64,000 nt of DNA from Spirodela intermedia (GCA_902729315.2 LR746274.1:2879037-2943036), one strand, 5' to 3'. Numbered from the stretch's first letter, positions 32,176 to 43,176 are shown. The notes: generated by a model from the sequence alone, not told the origin. Numbers and translations are program-made.

Positions 32176-34317
32176 ATGCGGCGGAACCCTGCGCCTTACT
32201 TCCGCCAGTCTCTGCCGCGAGCCTTCTCCGTCCTCTCTCCTCCGCCGCCTGAACTTCCTCCTCCGCCGCGACCGCACCAGCCATGCCTGCCAGATCCCGG
32301 CGCCTGCACTGCCCTCCTGAGGTCCTGCGGTACCGTCCGCGCTTTGAGCTCCGCGCACGCTGCGCTTCTCCGCGCGCAGATTCTCCCCGGAAACCTCGTC
32401 ATCGCCACCGCCCTTCTCTCCCGGTACGCCGCCCTCGGACGCGCCAGCTCTGCCATCGCCATCTTCTCTTCGTGCGCCTCCTCCGCGGACGCCTTCCTGT
32501 GGAACACCTTCATCAGGTGCCTCGCTGATGGCGGTGGCCACTGGGAGGCCGTTGCCGCCTATCGCTCCATGGGGGCCGAGCATGGAATCCGACCAGACAA
32601 GTTCACCTACCCTGCCGTCCTCAAGGCCTGCGCCCACCTCCGCGACTTGGAGCTGGGGAAAGCCCTGCACCGAGACGCAGAGGAGTTCGGTGTAGATCGG
32701 GATCTCTTTGTTGGCAACTCCCTCATTGCAATGTACGGGAAATGCCACTGCTCGGAGCTCGCGCGGGAGGTGTTCGACGGGATGCCCGATAGGAATTTAG
32801 TCAGCTTTACCGCCATGATTGGAGCGTATGCGCAGAATGGTCGCTATGACGAGGGGCTTTCCCTGTTCAGACAGTTGCTCCGAGAGAAGATGATTGGGCC
32901 CAACAGGGCGACATTCTTGAACGTGATGTCCTGTGTCTGTGGAGCCGATAACGCCCACTGGCTGTACGGCCTCGCTGTGGAGAAAGGTCTTGCTTCGGAC
33001 ATATCTGTTCAGAATGCGGCTTTACGTATGTTCTCCAACTGCGGCAGAGTCGATACTGCCAGGAGACTGTTTAACAGCATGCCTGATAGAGATTTGGTAT
33101 CATGGAGCTCGATGATTGAGGCCTGTGTCCAGGCCGATCTCTCTGTGGAGGGTCTGGAGCTCTTTAAGAATTTGAAGCAGCAGGGGACAGCTCTGGACTA
33201 CGTGACCCTTCTCAGTGTCATCCGTGCCTGTGCAAGCTTTGTCTCCATCCGCCGTGCCCATTTCATCCATGGGATTACCCTCAGAAGCCTTCCAGAGCTT
33301 AACGTTGTGCTTGAGACGGCCTTATTAGAGCTGTACGTGAAGTGTGGTAGCATCCGATCTGCACGCAGAGTCTTTGACCAAATGAGGGACAAGAATTTGA
33401 TCTCATGGAGTACGATGATCTCTGGTTATGGAATGCTCGGCCATGGGAGGGAGGCACTGAAGCTTTTCGAGGAAATGAAGAAGGTGGTGACACCAGATCA
33501 TATTACTTATGTGTCAGTGCTCTCAGCTTGCAGCCATGCTGGGCTGGTTGACGAAGGCTGGCAATGCTTCAATTCCATGAGTGAAGAATCTGGTGTCGTC
33601 CCTAAGGCAGAGCACTATGCATGCATGGTTGACCTCATGGGGCGGGCTGGCTGTCTGAAGGAAGCTCTCAGGTTCATCAAGCGAATGCCAGTGGCTCCAG
33701 ATGCCGCCGTCTGGGGATCAATGCTTGGCGCTTGTAGAATCCATTCCAATGTGGAGCTCGCCGAGCTCGTGGTGAAGTCTCTCTTCGAACTAGACCCAAA
33801 GAATTCAGGACGCTATGTGTTATTGTCGAATATATACATGTCTGCTGGCAAAAAGGAAGATGCCGATCATGTCAGAGCTCTGATGAAGAGGAGAGGAGTC
33901 AAGAAGATATCAGGCCATACGATCATAGAAGTGAGAGACAGAGTCTACAAGTTCTTGGCTGGGGACCGATCAAATCCTCAGTCAGACTTGATCTATGAAG
34001 AGCTCGGGAAGTTGATGAAGAGGATCCGCAAGGAAGGCTATGTGCCTGATACGAATTTTGTGCTGCACGACGTGGAGGAGGAGACAAAGGAGCAGCTTCT
34101 GTATGCACACAGTGAGAAGCTGGCCATCACCTTTGCACTCCTCAATTCGAAGCCAGGGAGTGAGATTAGGATGCACAAGAATCTGAGAGTCTGTGGGGAC
34201 TGCCATACTGCAACCAAGTTCATCTCCAAAGTCACGAAGAGAGAGATTTTGGTGAGGGATTCCCATAGATTCCATCATTTCAAGTGTGGGGAGTGCTCTT
34301 GTGGGGATTACTGGTGA
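32176..34317 (+). CDS. PPR protein, PLS class with E and DYW domains, intronless
   Basis: A nuclear-encoded RNA-binding protein expected to specify C-to-U editing sites in organelle RNA. The chosen start gives 713 residues and an N-terminus RRNPAPYFRQSLPRAFSVLS that looks like a mitochondrial (or dual) presequence; an in-frame ATG at 32116 would add 20 residues. Some ten or more PPR motifs (P, L and S types) follow, for example DAFLWNTFIRCLADGG, DLFVGNSLIAMYGKC and NLISWSTMISGYGMLG. An E region (GVKKISGHTIIEVRDRVYKF) leads to the DYW deaminase domain: HSE at 645-647, CGDC at 673-676 and the terminal CGDYW. The zinc ligands and catalytic Glu are present, so the deaminase looks competent. It starts 635 bp after the 65K stop, same strand. 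The RNA target cannot be read reliably by eye. Confidence 0.95.
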   Translation: MRRNPAPYFRQSLPRAFSVLSPPPPELPPPPRPHQPCLPDPGACTALLRSCGTVRALSSAHAALLRAQILPGNLVIATALLSRYAALGRASSAIAIFSSCASSADAFLWNTFIRCLADGGGHWEAVAAYRSMGAEHGIRPDKFTYPAVLKACAHLRDLELGKALHRDAEEFGVDRDLFVGNSLIAMYGKCHCSELAREVFDGMPDRNLVSFTAMIGAYAQNGRYDEGLSLFRQLLREKMIGPNRATFLNVMSCVCGADNAHWLYGLAVEKGLASDISVQNAALRMFSNCGRVDTARRLFNSMPDRDLVSWSSMIEACVQADLSVEGLELFKNLKQQGTALDYVTLLSVIRACASFVSIRRAHFIHGITLRSLPELNVVLETALLELYVKCGSIRSARRVFDQMRDKNLISWSTMISGYGMLGHGREALKLFEEMKKVVTPDHITYVSVLSACSHAGLVDEGWQCFNSMSEESGVVPKAEHYACMVDLMGRAGCLKEALRFIKRMPVAPDAAVWGSMLGACRIHSNVELAELVVKSLFELDPKNSGRYVLLSNIYMSAGKKEDADHVRALMKRRGVKKISGHTIIEVRDRVYKFLAGDRSNPQSDLIYEELGKLMKRIRKEGYVPDTNFVLHDVEEETKEQLLYAHSEKLAITFALLNSKPGSEIRMHKNLRVCGDCHTATKFISKVTKREILVRDSHRFHHFKCGECSCGDYW

Positions 34318-35182
34318 AGACAGAGGAGGAGCTTTCACGTACAGTGCTGTGAAGCATTCATATATTGCGTTGACTCTTGATTTGTTGAAGAAGGAGCCAA
34401 TTGGCCACTATTCAGGGTAAAAAAATCCCTGAATTAGCATTTGTAATTCCAAAGTGACTACTGGGTTGATAATTTTATGAATTTTGTTTTAATCTTGCAT
34501 GAGTACGAAGAACATAAGACTCAATTTTCATGGTTGTTGATGGATTTTTATGACACATCTTATTGGTTAAAAAAAGATGAATGATGTAATTCAGATGGCA
34601 AACTTATTCTTTAAAGAATTTGATCGGTTGCGTGGTATTAAATATGAATTAATTACTTCTAATCATCATTTCAAAATGACATGTACACACTATTGATGAG
34701 GTTTGATACGTTCTTAAAATTCTGAAATATTAGACACCCAAAAAAATAGATGGTCCAATGAAGGTAGTAAACAAGACATTTGAAATTTAATTTGGCATAA
34801 TTAAGAAGATAAATCAAGATAATATGCTTATGTTCTGACTTAAGAAGAATTTTCATATAAGTCGATGGTTAATCACGTCATTAAAAAATTACTTTTCATT
34901 GTTTGATATTTTCTCATAAAAATAGAATCAACTAAATTTATTAGATTGATTGTTTCCATTTCATCACATGAATCCTATTTTTAATTTTTCTTGAGATTGA
35001 TTGTTATAAATCTGTTTCCTATGGATAATTTTGTAAATGTGTTTTTGATTTCAATGTGTTTTCTTCATAATCCACCTTAGATTACGCCAACATCTTGGTA
35101 AGATTTTCATCTTTTGATCTATTTTCCCATGAAGCATTGCCATGATTATGTTCAAAGAAGACGCATAAAAATAAGATACCCC

Positions 35183-35220
35183 ATTCTCTCTCTCTCTCTC
35201 TCTCTCTCGCTCTCTCTCTC
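35183..35220. repeat. (CT)n microsatellite
   Basis: About 18 CT units with one CG interruption. Confidence 0.95.
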
Positions 35221-35221
35221 A

Positions 35222-35305
35222 TGTGTTCTGAATGGACTTGAACCAGCAACTCATAGAGCGAGTTGCAGCCTCGACATTCTTTTCACTAACCATCGAGCAA
35301 GCTGA
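35222..35305 (-). other. tRNA-like / SINE-like sequence (weak)
   Basis: On the minus strand GATGGTTAGTG resembles an A box and GGTTCAAGTCC, 50 bases later, is a good B box of RNA polymerase III genes. The ends do not pair as an acceptor stem and the T stem pairs poorly, so it is not a normal tRNA gene. It is followed (minus strand) by a (GA)n run, as a SINE tail might be. Low confidence. Confidence 0.25.
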
Positions 35306-35841
35306 TGTGCATGTATGGGTGGATTGATAAGATCGCCATCCCATGTGGCTGAAACATGAGGACATCCATCCCATCATCCATCATGGTTTGTTCTTATAAC
35401 CCTAGGAGTTATTTAATGGGTACGTTTACTACTGCTAATTCAGGTATTAGTTTCTTTTGACAAAAACCCGTCGTTGGAAATTATCAACCGCGAATAGAAA
35501 CTTTTGGGGGTTCATACGCTCCTTTGAAAGGAGAACATTAATGATTTTTAAGCCCGTGGATATTGCACAATTACAAAAGAACCCTTTTCCATCTGGTTTT
35601 GCAGTGTATCGTTCTTCTGAGGTCATCCTCGAAATATGGTTAGCTGGCGGTAGGCGCCGGGATGCATTCCAAGACGATCGCGAGCGAGAGAAACAGAGAT
35701 GGAAGCGATAGAGAGAGAGATATATACGGCGAGCGAGAGAGAGAAAGAGTGGTAGATAGATGAAGAGAAAGAGAGTGGTAGACAGATGGAGAGAGAGAGA
35801 GCTAGAGAAGAGAGAGCATGGAGGGGAGGTGTATAAACGTA

Positions 35842-37470
35842 TCAGGCAAGCACAGCAGAACTGGGAGAGTGGGGAACGGCAACAAGCCGGAGGGGCGCCT
35901 TCCGGCGGATGGCGATTCCGGGAGCCACGGCCATGTCGAGGTCCTCCGGCGCCGTGTCGGCGGGTAGAGACCAGTCGAAGTGGTAGAGGAGGCCCGCGAG
36001 GGCCAGCTCCACCATGCAGAGCGCGAAGTTAATCCCCGGGCACATCCTCCTCGCCGCCCCGAACGGAAGGAACTGGAAATCGCTCCCCCGGAGATCCTCT
36101 CTGGCCGGAACTCCTCCGGCGCCTCCCACCACTGCGGGTCCGTCGCCATCGCCCAGGCGTTGATGAAGACCCTCGTCCCGGCGGGGACGTCGTAGCCCAG
36201 TACACGTGTGTCCTCCATGGACTCCCGCGGGAGGAGGAGCGGCGCCGGTATGTGAAGCCGGAAGACCTCCTTCACCACCGCCCGCAGGTAGCGCATCCGG
36301 GCCACGTCGTCCTCCGTGGGGGTGGGCCTGACGCCGGCGACCTCCCTCACTTCCTTCTGTGTCCTCTCCATCAGCGCCGGGTTCTTCATCAGCTCCGCCA
36401 TCGCCTACTCCAGCACCACGTACGAGGTGTCCGACCCGGCGGTGATGAGGTCCTGAAAGCAAAGACCAAGGTGAAGATGACCAAAACCCACGTCAGAGAG
36501 AGAGAGAGAGAGAGGATAATTCATGGCGGCGGCTCACGAGGCTGATGGCCTTCAAGTCATCCCTGGAGAAGGCATAGTCCCCGGCGGTGTCGGCAGAGAG
36601 GAGGTGGTCGAGGAAGTCGACCTCCTCCGCCTGCTCTCTCCTTCCCGCCCGCCTTTCGTGCTCCGTCATGATCTCGTCGAGGAGGACATCAAACTTCATC
36701 GCCAGCTCCATCAACCTCGAGTCTGCTCCAGGAAGCCTTCTCACCCACGCCAAGCTGGGGAAGAGCTCCTCCAGTCTCGGGCCGCTGATCATCACCGTGG
36801 ATTCGTCGATCGCCTCTTGGAACCTCTGCGTCCTCACCTCCCTCGCCGGGCAGCTCCCGGCGACGACTCTGCAGATGAGGCCGTTGGAGAAGGCGTAGAG
36901 GATTCCGCTCAGGTCCACCGTCGCCAGAGGAGGAGACGACGAGATCTTCCGGATCATCAGCGCAATCTCCTCCTCCCGCGTCCGGCGGAGGGACTGGACC
37001 TTCTTGAGGTTGAGGAGGTGGACGACGACGGCTTTCCGACCCCGCCGCCAGTGCTCGTCGTATGGGGCGAACGACACATTGCGGCAGCCGTTGATGAGGG
37101 CAGCGGCGGCGGTGGAGAAGGGCCTGGTGACGAAGGCGATGTCCTGGGTCTTGAGCACCTTCCGCGCCGCCTCCACGGAGGAGACAACGAGGGTGGGGGA
37201 CTGCCCGAGGTGGAGGAGCATGAGGGGGCCGTACTTGCGGGAGAGCTCACGGAGGGGGCGGTGAGGCAGGGCGCTGAGCTGGTGGAGATTGCCGATGAGG
37301 GGGAGTTTGGGCGGGGACGGCGGGAGGCGGAGGCCCTCCTTGTTCTTCGGAGGTCCTCGCAGGTAACAGGCGGCCGACAGGAAGAGGAAAGTCGAGAGGA
37401 GTAAGACGAGAGAAGAAACAGACGACGCAGAGAAAGCTCTCATCTCCTGCGGTAATCCCGGCATATCCAT
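35842..37470 (-). pseudogene. CYP71-like P450 pseudogene (copy A')
   Basis: Exon 1 (37470-36538) is 933 nt and open, with anchor, PPSPPKLPLIGNLHQL hinge and helix-C HWRRGRK, as in copy A. The intron (36537-36453) keeps GTGAGC and TTTCAG but has gained a (CT)n run. Exon 2 (36452-35842) has an in-frame TAG at 36407-36405 where copy A has Trp327 (LDWAMAEL), and a 28-nt deletion near 36097 that removes the residues after RPER and shifts the frame. The haem loop FGAARRMCPG is still readable in the shifted frame. The I-helix GSDTS and EVFR motif are kept. Two independent lesions make a full-length product impossible, short of readthrough and frameshifting. A truncated protein of about 326 residues could at most be made. 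Confidence 0.92.
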
Positions 37471-37736
37471 CGGATGCTACCTTCTCCTCCACTGTCCCCC
37501 CCAGCCCTTCTCCTGTCATAGGAAGACGTAGGCGATTTAAACCGGCCGCTCTCTCCTTTCTTGTTGACTCTCTGTCTCTGTCTCTGTCTCTGTCTCTCCC
37601 TCTCTCTCTTCTCCCTCTCTCTGTCTCTTTTCTCTCTCTCTATCTCTCTGTCTCTGTTTCATCTACATCCATTACCATCTTTGTCCTAGGTGTGAGGAGT
37701 CCTGTTCAACGACGCCAAGCTGGAAAGGTTGACTTC

Positions 37737-37746
37737 GTATATATGC
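37737..37746 (-). promoter_or_regulatory. Candidate TATA element of P450 copy A' (conserved with A)
   Basis: The minus strand reads GGCATATATACG, the counterpart of GGCATATATG in front of copy A, within the well-conserved promoter stretch. It probably drives no functional product now. Confidence 0.35.
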
Positions 37747-37899
37747 CAGCTGAAATATTGACAATTAAATTATCCTCCCGCCATAATTTGAATCCTTATG
37801 TGATATGGTCAAATTTGGGCATCGTTGGAAAGAGGCCGCACGCAACTAAACTCCTCACGAGGGTTTTACATGCAATTAAATTGACTGCCGCCTGAAGTG

Positions 37900-40800
37900 T
37901 TCTTCTTTCCACGGCCGGCGTCGGCGTCGCAGGGCTAGTCCACACCGACACGCCACCAAGCGGCACATTCTCCTGTGGTCAGAATCAGAATCTTCCGCAA
38001 AATCTAGAATCCTTGTTCGGCTCGATTTCGAAATGTAGCCAATTAGCTAAATAAACACTAAAATTCACCAAAGTAGGAATCTCATTGTATGAATCAGAAT
38101 TTTTTTCAATAAAATGCGCTCATCAGCGACCTCTCCTCCATTTTCTCCACTTGAGTTGACTGAAAATATCTTTTTGATGCTGGATAACATCTTTTCTCCG
38201 GACGGCTGTCAGAAATGGGGACCATGCGGGTTGACCTGGTCCAGTCAACACAATGCATGGCCGGGGGCCAAGTAGTGACCGATGCTGGCCTGTAGGTGCC
38301 CACTCTTGTAAGTGATACCCTCTTGATGAGGCACCTTTTTTAAAAAAATATTCATTAAATATCTCCTTGTGTAGGTAAGAAAAGGACATTTACCCAAGGA
38401 AGTCGTTCTAGGAAGGCCCTACGACTTTTAGACTTTTCCTTATTTACTATACGTTTTCGTTTTACTTAAGTGCTGCAGGTTTGACTCTGGCTGGCAGATC
38501 AGGTCTACAGCCCAAGTAAGACCAAAGCCCAATGCTAATCCCGTTTTAATCCATTTTAAGTATTAAAAATAAAATCCAGACGCAACTCAGCGACAGGTTG
38601 GTGGGCTGACAACACATCCACCGATGGAGGGGAAGATGGAATTCCCTTCTCCACCGTTGGAATAATCCGTAGATTGTGATTATGGGGTATGTCAATGGAA
38701 GGTAATTAATATAAATTATATAAAAGATCATGATATTTTATAATATTAGGGACTAGATAACAGTCAGGTGGAGATAACCCATTGAGACTCTTATGAGCTT
38801 GATCACATCACGTATGAGCTCTTCCTCAGATTAGTCAGATCCCTCGAGATTGATGTGAAGTTGGCGAAGGGGTACATGTTAATGCATAATTTTTGTATGT
38901 TAACCAAGAAAGAATGGTAACTAATATTTCATCAAATAATGTCAAATATAAGAAAAATTGAATGTTTTTATTACACATATTCTATAGTATATTTCATGAA
39001 TTCTTACTTAAACCTGCAGATTATTCGTCAGAAATTTCCATTTGATTTTCTAATCCTTATTCTAATATGATTGTCCAAGGCGTATGCCGTTGAGAAATAT
39101 TTTTAAATTGACAGGTAAATGTTATTAAGGCAGAATTAGGAAAAAAATAGAATTTCCCCTGGATTTATGGAGGGTGAATTTACTGTGGTGTTGTGAGATG
39201 GTAATGAGCTGATGATATCGGCCCCAAGATACAAGGCCCATTGTCAAGGGTTAATTGAGTGGGAGAGAGGAGAAAAGTACCATAGAGCGCGCGGGAGGCG
39301 GATCCTCATTGGTGGGGATGAGGTGGGAGAGGGCTCTTGTTTGCGGCGACGTGAGGTTCGTTCCCAACAGCGGGAGGTAGAGCCCAATGGCAGTAGACGG
39401 AGCCTAGCAGCACAGTGTGGAACTTCACTTCAAGTAGTCGAGCTCTCTCTCAAGTGACAGGCGGAGATGAGCGGTGCAATGGAAAGGGGGAGGTTGGGAA
39501 CTAAATTTTTGTTTGAATCATGTTTTATTTTCATTTTTTAATAGTTTGATTGTGTGGGTGAGAGGCACATAGTGGGACCATATTATCTTCTCACTCGTTT
39601 ACCTTCCTTGTTACTTTCGTGCTCAAATTTTGTTTCAGCAAATTTCTTTTCGTCCCTGGGTGACAGATGGGAATAATTTTTATTACGATTTCATGCTTAG
39701 GCAATCTGTCTGTGATTCGAACATTTTCTGTGAATGTTAATTGACATGCAACCACCTGACTCTAATTAGTTTGTCAAGTCATTGAAGTCTAATTCCTAGG
39801 TTCTACCGCCGGCGAAGTGAAATCAGTCGATGGGTGTTTCTTCTCTCTCACTTCCTATAGTTTCTTCCTGTAACGTGTTATTCCTCTTCTCTCTTGCTCT
39901 CCTCCTCTTCTCTCGCTCCTTTGGTGCTGGTTTTTGTTCGATATCTTTGCAGGCCCTAATGGATTGGACAGGCTCTCAACTGGACGTTGGTTTAGCTGGA
40001 AGTTTTAAAGTGCATATAGCTGTTGCCTATGGTTTGAAGCAGTCATGGACACCGGGAAGTAAAGAAGCTGATTTTCTTCTCTTTTTTTTCTTTCTTTTGT
40101 TCCTCACCTTTTCTATCTCGATGAGTGTTCAGAACAGAGTTGATGTTGAAATTGAGAGTCATTTCCATGGATTGACCTGGATTCGCTGAATTTTGAGTCT
40201 TATTTCTTGTTTTGAAACCAGAATTAAATATTGAAATTTGTTGTGTTTTGCACACAATGATCAGGATATATCAGTACACTGACCAATCCATATTTTCTGG
40301 CTACTCGATCTCTGATTCAAAACACCCTTCTTAAGAGTAAATAAAGACCACCCTCCACTTGGTGCACGAATTTTTTTGGTGAATTGCATGTTCATCTGCA
40401 CAACCATCAATGATGTAGCCCAATGCTAAAAAAACCAAATAAACCCATAACTAGAGGCCCAATCATTTTAAAAGGGGCTGTGAAATTCAAATGGCTAAAA
40501 GTGGGTTCAAATAAAACACAAGGTCATTGAGTCAGTCCAAATTTTTTGGGCATAATCAATTTTTTTTCCTTTTTTGTTTGTTTATAGTTTTTATTTTTCT
40601 TGCGATGCCAAAAATATATTTTGATTATATTTTAAAGTTTGTTTTCTTTTGGGATATCCAACCTCCTTTTAGGTCTATATAAAAGTTCATATATTGTAAT
40701 TTCAAGGCATCTAAGAAGTATTAAGAGTTTTCCCACATTTAAAGTTATTTTCCTGCACTTGTGGATTTAAGAACCCTTTGTGAATTCAAGGAATTCTTTT

Positions 40801-40950
40801 TTATTTTTTTGATTAAACGTTGCCCCTTTATAGATTCAAGGGTCGAATTCTACAGTTACGTCAGTTCAAAACTAGGTTTCTTCATCAAGATTCGTGCTTC
40901 TTAGATTCATGAACAGATCTTGCTATCTCCCATATTAGCATTATATTAAA
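37900..40950. other. Spacer and LTR-like sequence upstream of P450 copy A'
   Basis: There is no convincing gene. The frame at 39830-40189 on the plus strand has a hydrophobic start and the phrase KVHIAVAYGLKQSW. The counterpart in block B (17279-17055, minus) reads KVHIAVGYGLKQPW, and block A has a broken version. It is more likely LTR-derived than a gene. Confidence 0.5.
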
Positions 40951-40962
40951 TGATGTTAGAGC
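40951..40962 (+). other. Retrotransposon primer-binding-site-like sequence (block A')
   Basis: TGATGTTAGAGC, identical to the minus-strand sequence at 8379-8390. It is preceded by the presumed LTR and followed by AT-rich sequence like that left of 8379. Confidence 0.5.
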
Positions 40963-41530
40963 AAGATATCTAGTTCTATATTCATCTCTCAATATCTTTA
41001 GGTAAAAACACATGGATTAATGAAGCTGACATTATTGAGATATGTCCCCAATCGTGAACATAATTTATGAATTTTTGCAAACACTTGTATTACGAGCTTT
41101 TGGAGGTAAATGACATAGTAAAATAAAATTTATCTCACATAACTACATTAGAACATCATCATCGTATTAAAAAATAAAATTATTTGACTGGTAGAAGTTT
41201 TTTGAATTAAATGATAATGGCCTTGATAACTGTTCTATGCTTATTTCTCAAAGTTCAAGAAGTAGATTTAATGATAATAACTATAGATATTTTCACATGA
41301 AAATCAATTTACTAAGTTTCAATTGTCATTTGTGAATAGAGGATTTTTTAGATTAATTAAAAAAAGTTCAATATTTTTCAAATTCATAAAGATTTATGAT
41401 TAAAAGAAAGTTAAATTAGTTGCAACAGGTAGAGCTGCTGCATGGTACAAACAATTAAAGTGTACTCTTGCCAGCTTTGGTAAAGAACATATTCTTATGT
41501 AGGATAAAACGGAAAAAATGTTCAAACTTT

Positions 41531-41787
41531 GGATTTTAATTCTCTCAAATAAATTTGTGAAAATAATCTAAAAAGTTATGTAGCACGCTCAAACCAATCT
41601 ATTACTTTTCTTGTAATTTTAACCTTGCTTATATAAAATATTCTCAAGGTGCAACTTTTTCTATCCTATTTATGAAAATATTTTATACAAGCAAGGTTAA
41701 AATTACAAGAAAAGTAATAGATTGGTTTGAGTGTGCTATAGAACTTTTTAGGTTATTTTCATAAGTTTATATGAGAGAATTAAAATT
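41531..41787. repeat. Large imperfect palindrome (hairpin)
   Basis: Arms of about 113 bp (41531-41645 and 41676-41787) are inverted copies with only a few mismatches, separated by about 30 bp. The core CAAACCAATCTATTACTTTT appears in both orientations. Block A has just one arm (about 7700-7830), so the second arm was created in A' after duplication. Confidence 0.92.
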
Positions 41788-42628
41788 GTATATGATTTGA
41801 AAATTTGAAAGTAGCCTTATTTAGGGTATTGAATATAAAGTAGCATTGCAGTCATTTTATAAGTTAAATGACATTGTTATGACTTCAAAACTTGTGAAGT
41901 CATTGTTGGAAAAAAGTCTAGATATCAAAATTTGAATAATATCTCACATTTTGACTAGATAGGTTGATACTAGCTATTGTTACTTTTGTCCAAACCACTA
42001 GAAGATGAACAACAATTCTTGCATCGAAGTCAAGTCAGGCAACAATGACAATCAAATCAGGTTCTTCACCAAGAAATCCTTATACTTAATAGCATTTCAA
42101 AATATTACAAATTGGGTGAAGAAGCAAAAGTCCAATGTTCACTCAAGTGTAATTTAGTTCATTTAATGAACACAATAAAAGAAAATAATGAAGAATTAAA
42201 AGATCAAAGAGAATTTCAAGAAAACTCCCTTGAATTTAACAGCGAAGGCATACTTTCTCATTCATTGTTGATAAGAAGGAGGATGTATTAACTAAGAAAA
42301 AATGTCATGAACTATGAATAATAAGGTATGTGATATTATCATTGATAGAGTAGCAATGAAAGTACTATTTCTTCCAATATGATACATAAATTAAGGTTGA
42401 AAAGAAACTACACCAGGACCCAAAAAAAAAAAAATAGTTTTGAACATCTTTGTGGTGAAATCTTTTATTAGAAAAATATATTGTAAAAAGGTAAAGGGTG
42501 GTGTAGTTGATATAGATACATGCCACATTATTTTGAGAAGATCTTACCACTGTAATAAGGACATTATGCATCACGACAAAGACAATATTTATATCTTTTA
42601 TCAAAATGGTCAAAAAATTATCTTAGGC

Positions 42629-42973
42629 CTATCGAAAGATAGTGTTCTCACAAATAGTAAAAAACAAAAAAACAGAGATGTTCTTAGGGCTGCTGTTAAT
42701 GTGTGAAAACACCGGAAGGGGGTTGCTGCCGCATGAGAACTCGTATTTATCAACTTGGAAGCTGAACCCGCTAAGCGGAGCCGCCTTAGAAGAGTGGTGG
42801 CGGAAAATGAGGCTCTTGCAAAGGGATTTTCTGAGGGTCTTCCCTCGCTTCATCATCCGGTTCAAGTCCATGAAAAGCTTCCTCTTGGTGATGACCCCCT
42901 TCCTGATCATGAAGAAGGCGATCTTTACGTAGTTCCATAGCTTGCTGCCGAAGGCTAACGGATGAAGTTCCAT
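42629..42973 (-). CDS. DUF761 / avr9-Cf-9 rapidly-elicited-type protein, N-terminal part only
   Basis: The minus-strand frame starts MELHPLAFGSKLWNYVKIAFFMIRKG (given in part: KLWNYVKIAFFMIRKG) and goes on KRKLFMDLNRMMKRGK, HHSSKAAPLSGFSFQ and KYEFSCGSNPLPVF. This order (LW...FFMLRKG, KRKL..DLN...KRGK, YEFSCSNSP) is typical of small plant proteins annotated as avr9/Cf-9 rapidly elicited or DUF761 proteins; their role is not well known. The usual C-terminal part, with the acidic stretch and the D..A..FI..F motif, is missing. After about residue 95 the frame runs into unrelated sequence and stops at 42629. A TATA box lies 205 bp upstream, so the gene may still be transcribed. Truncated gene, or a 3' exon lost. 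Confidence 0.72.
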   Translation of the reverse strand: MELHPLAFGSKLWNYVKIAFFMIRKGVITKRKLFMDLNRMMKRGKTLRKSLCKSLIFRHHSSKAAPLSGFSFQVDKYEFSCGSNPLPVFSHINSSPKNISVFLFFTICENTIFR

Positions 42974-43176
42974 TGCCAGCGGATCTGAAAGTCTGAAAGT
43001 GTAGCGGAAGAGGGAGCAAAGGGGAGAGAGAGCAAGATGAAGAAAGAAAGAGATGATAAGAAAACAACTTTAATGTATATCTTTTCGTCTCTTCGAGGAC
43101 TGAAAACTCGCTGGGGGGGTGAGGGTGTGGATCCCTCTGATGAGAAGAGGACAGTCGAGGAAGGTCGAAAGATGGG

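Larger units (their letters stand above)
34318..35430. other. Intergenic, no gene seen
   Basis: AT-rich 3' flank of the PPR gene, with a (CT)n tract at 35183-35220 and a tRNA-like sequence right after it. The inverted duplication A' starts at about 35440. Confidence 0.55.
35440..41860 (-). repeat. Segmental duplication block A' (inverted copy of block A)
   Basis: The reverse complement follows block A through the P450 3' flank (35450-35690 with 13440-13690), the gene, promoter (37690-37890), spacer (38460-38800, 38880-39080), LTR-like part (39830-40570), primer-binding site (40951-40962) and adjoining internal sequence (41400-41860 with 7600-7950). It differs by many substitutions and indels, including an extra inverted segment at 41531-41787. 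Confidence 0.85.

Noticed and set aside
31816-32748. 310-codon minus-strand frame
   Set aside because: Antisense shadow of the PPR gene start and the repeat before it; the PPR frame is unmistakable.
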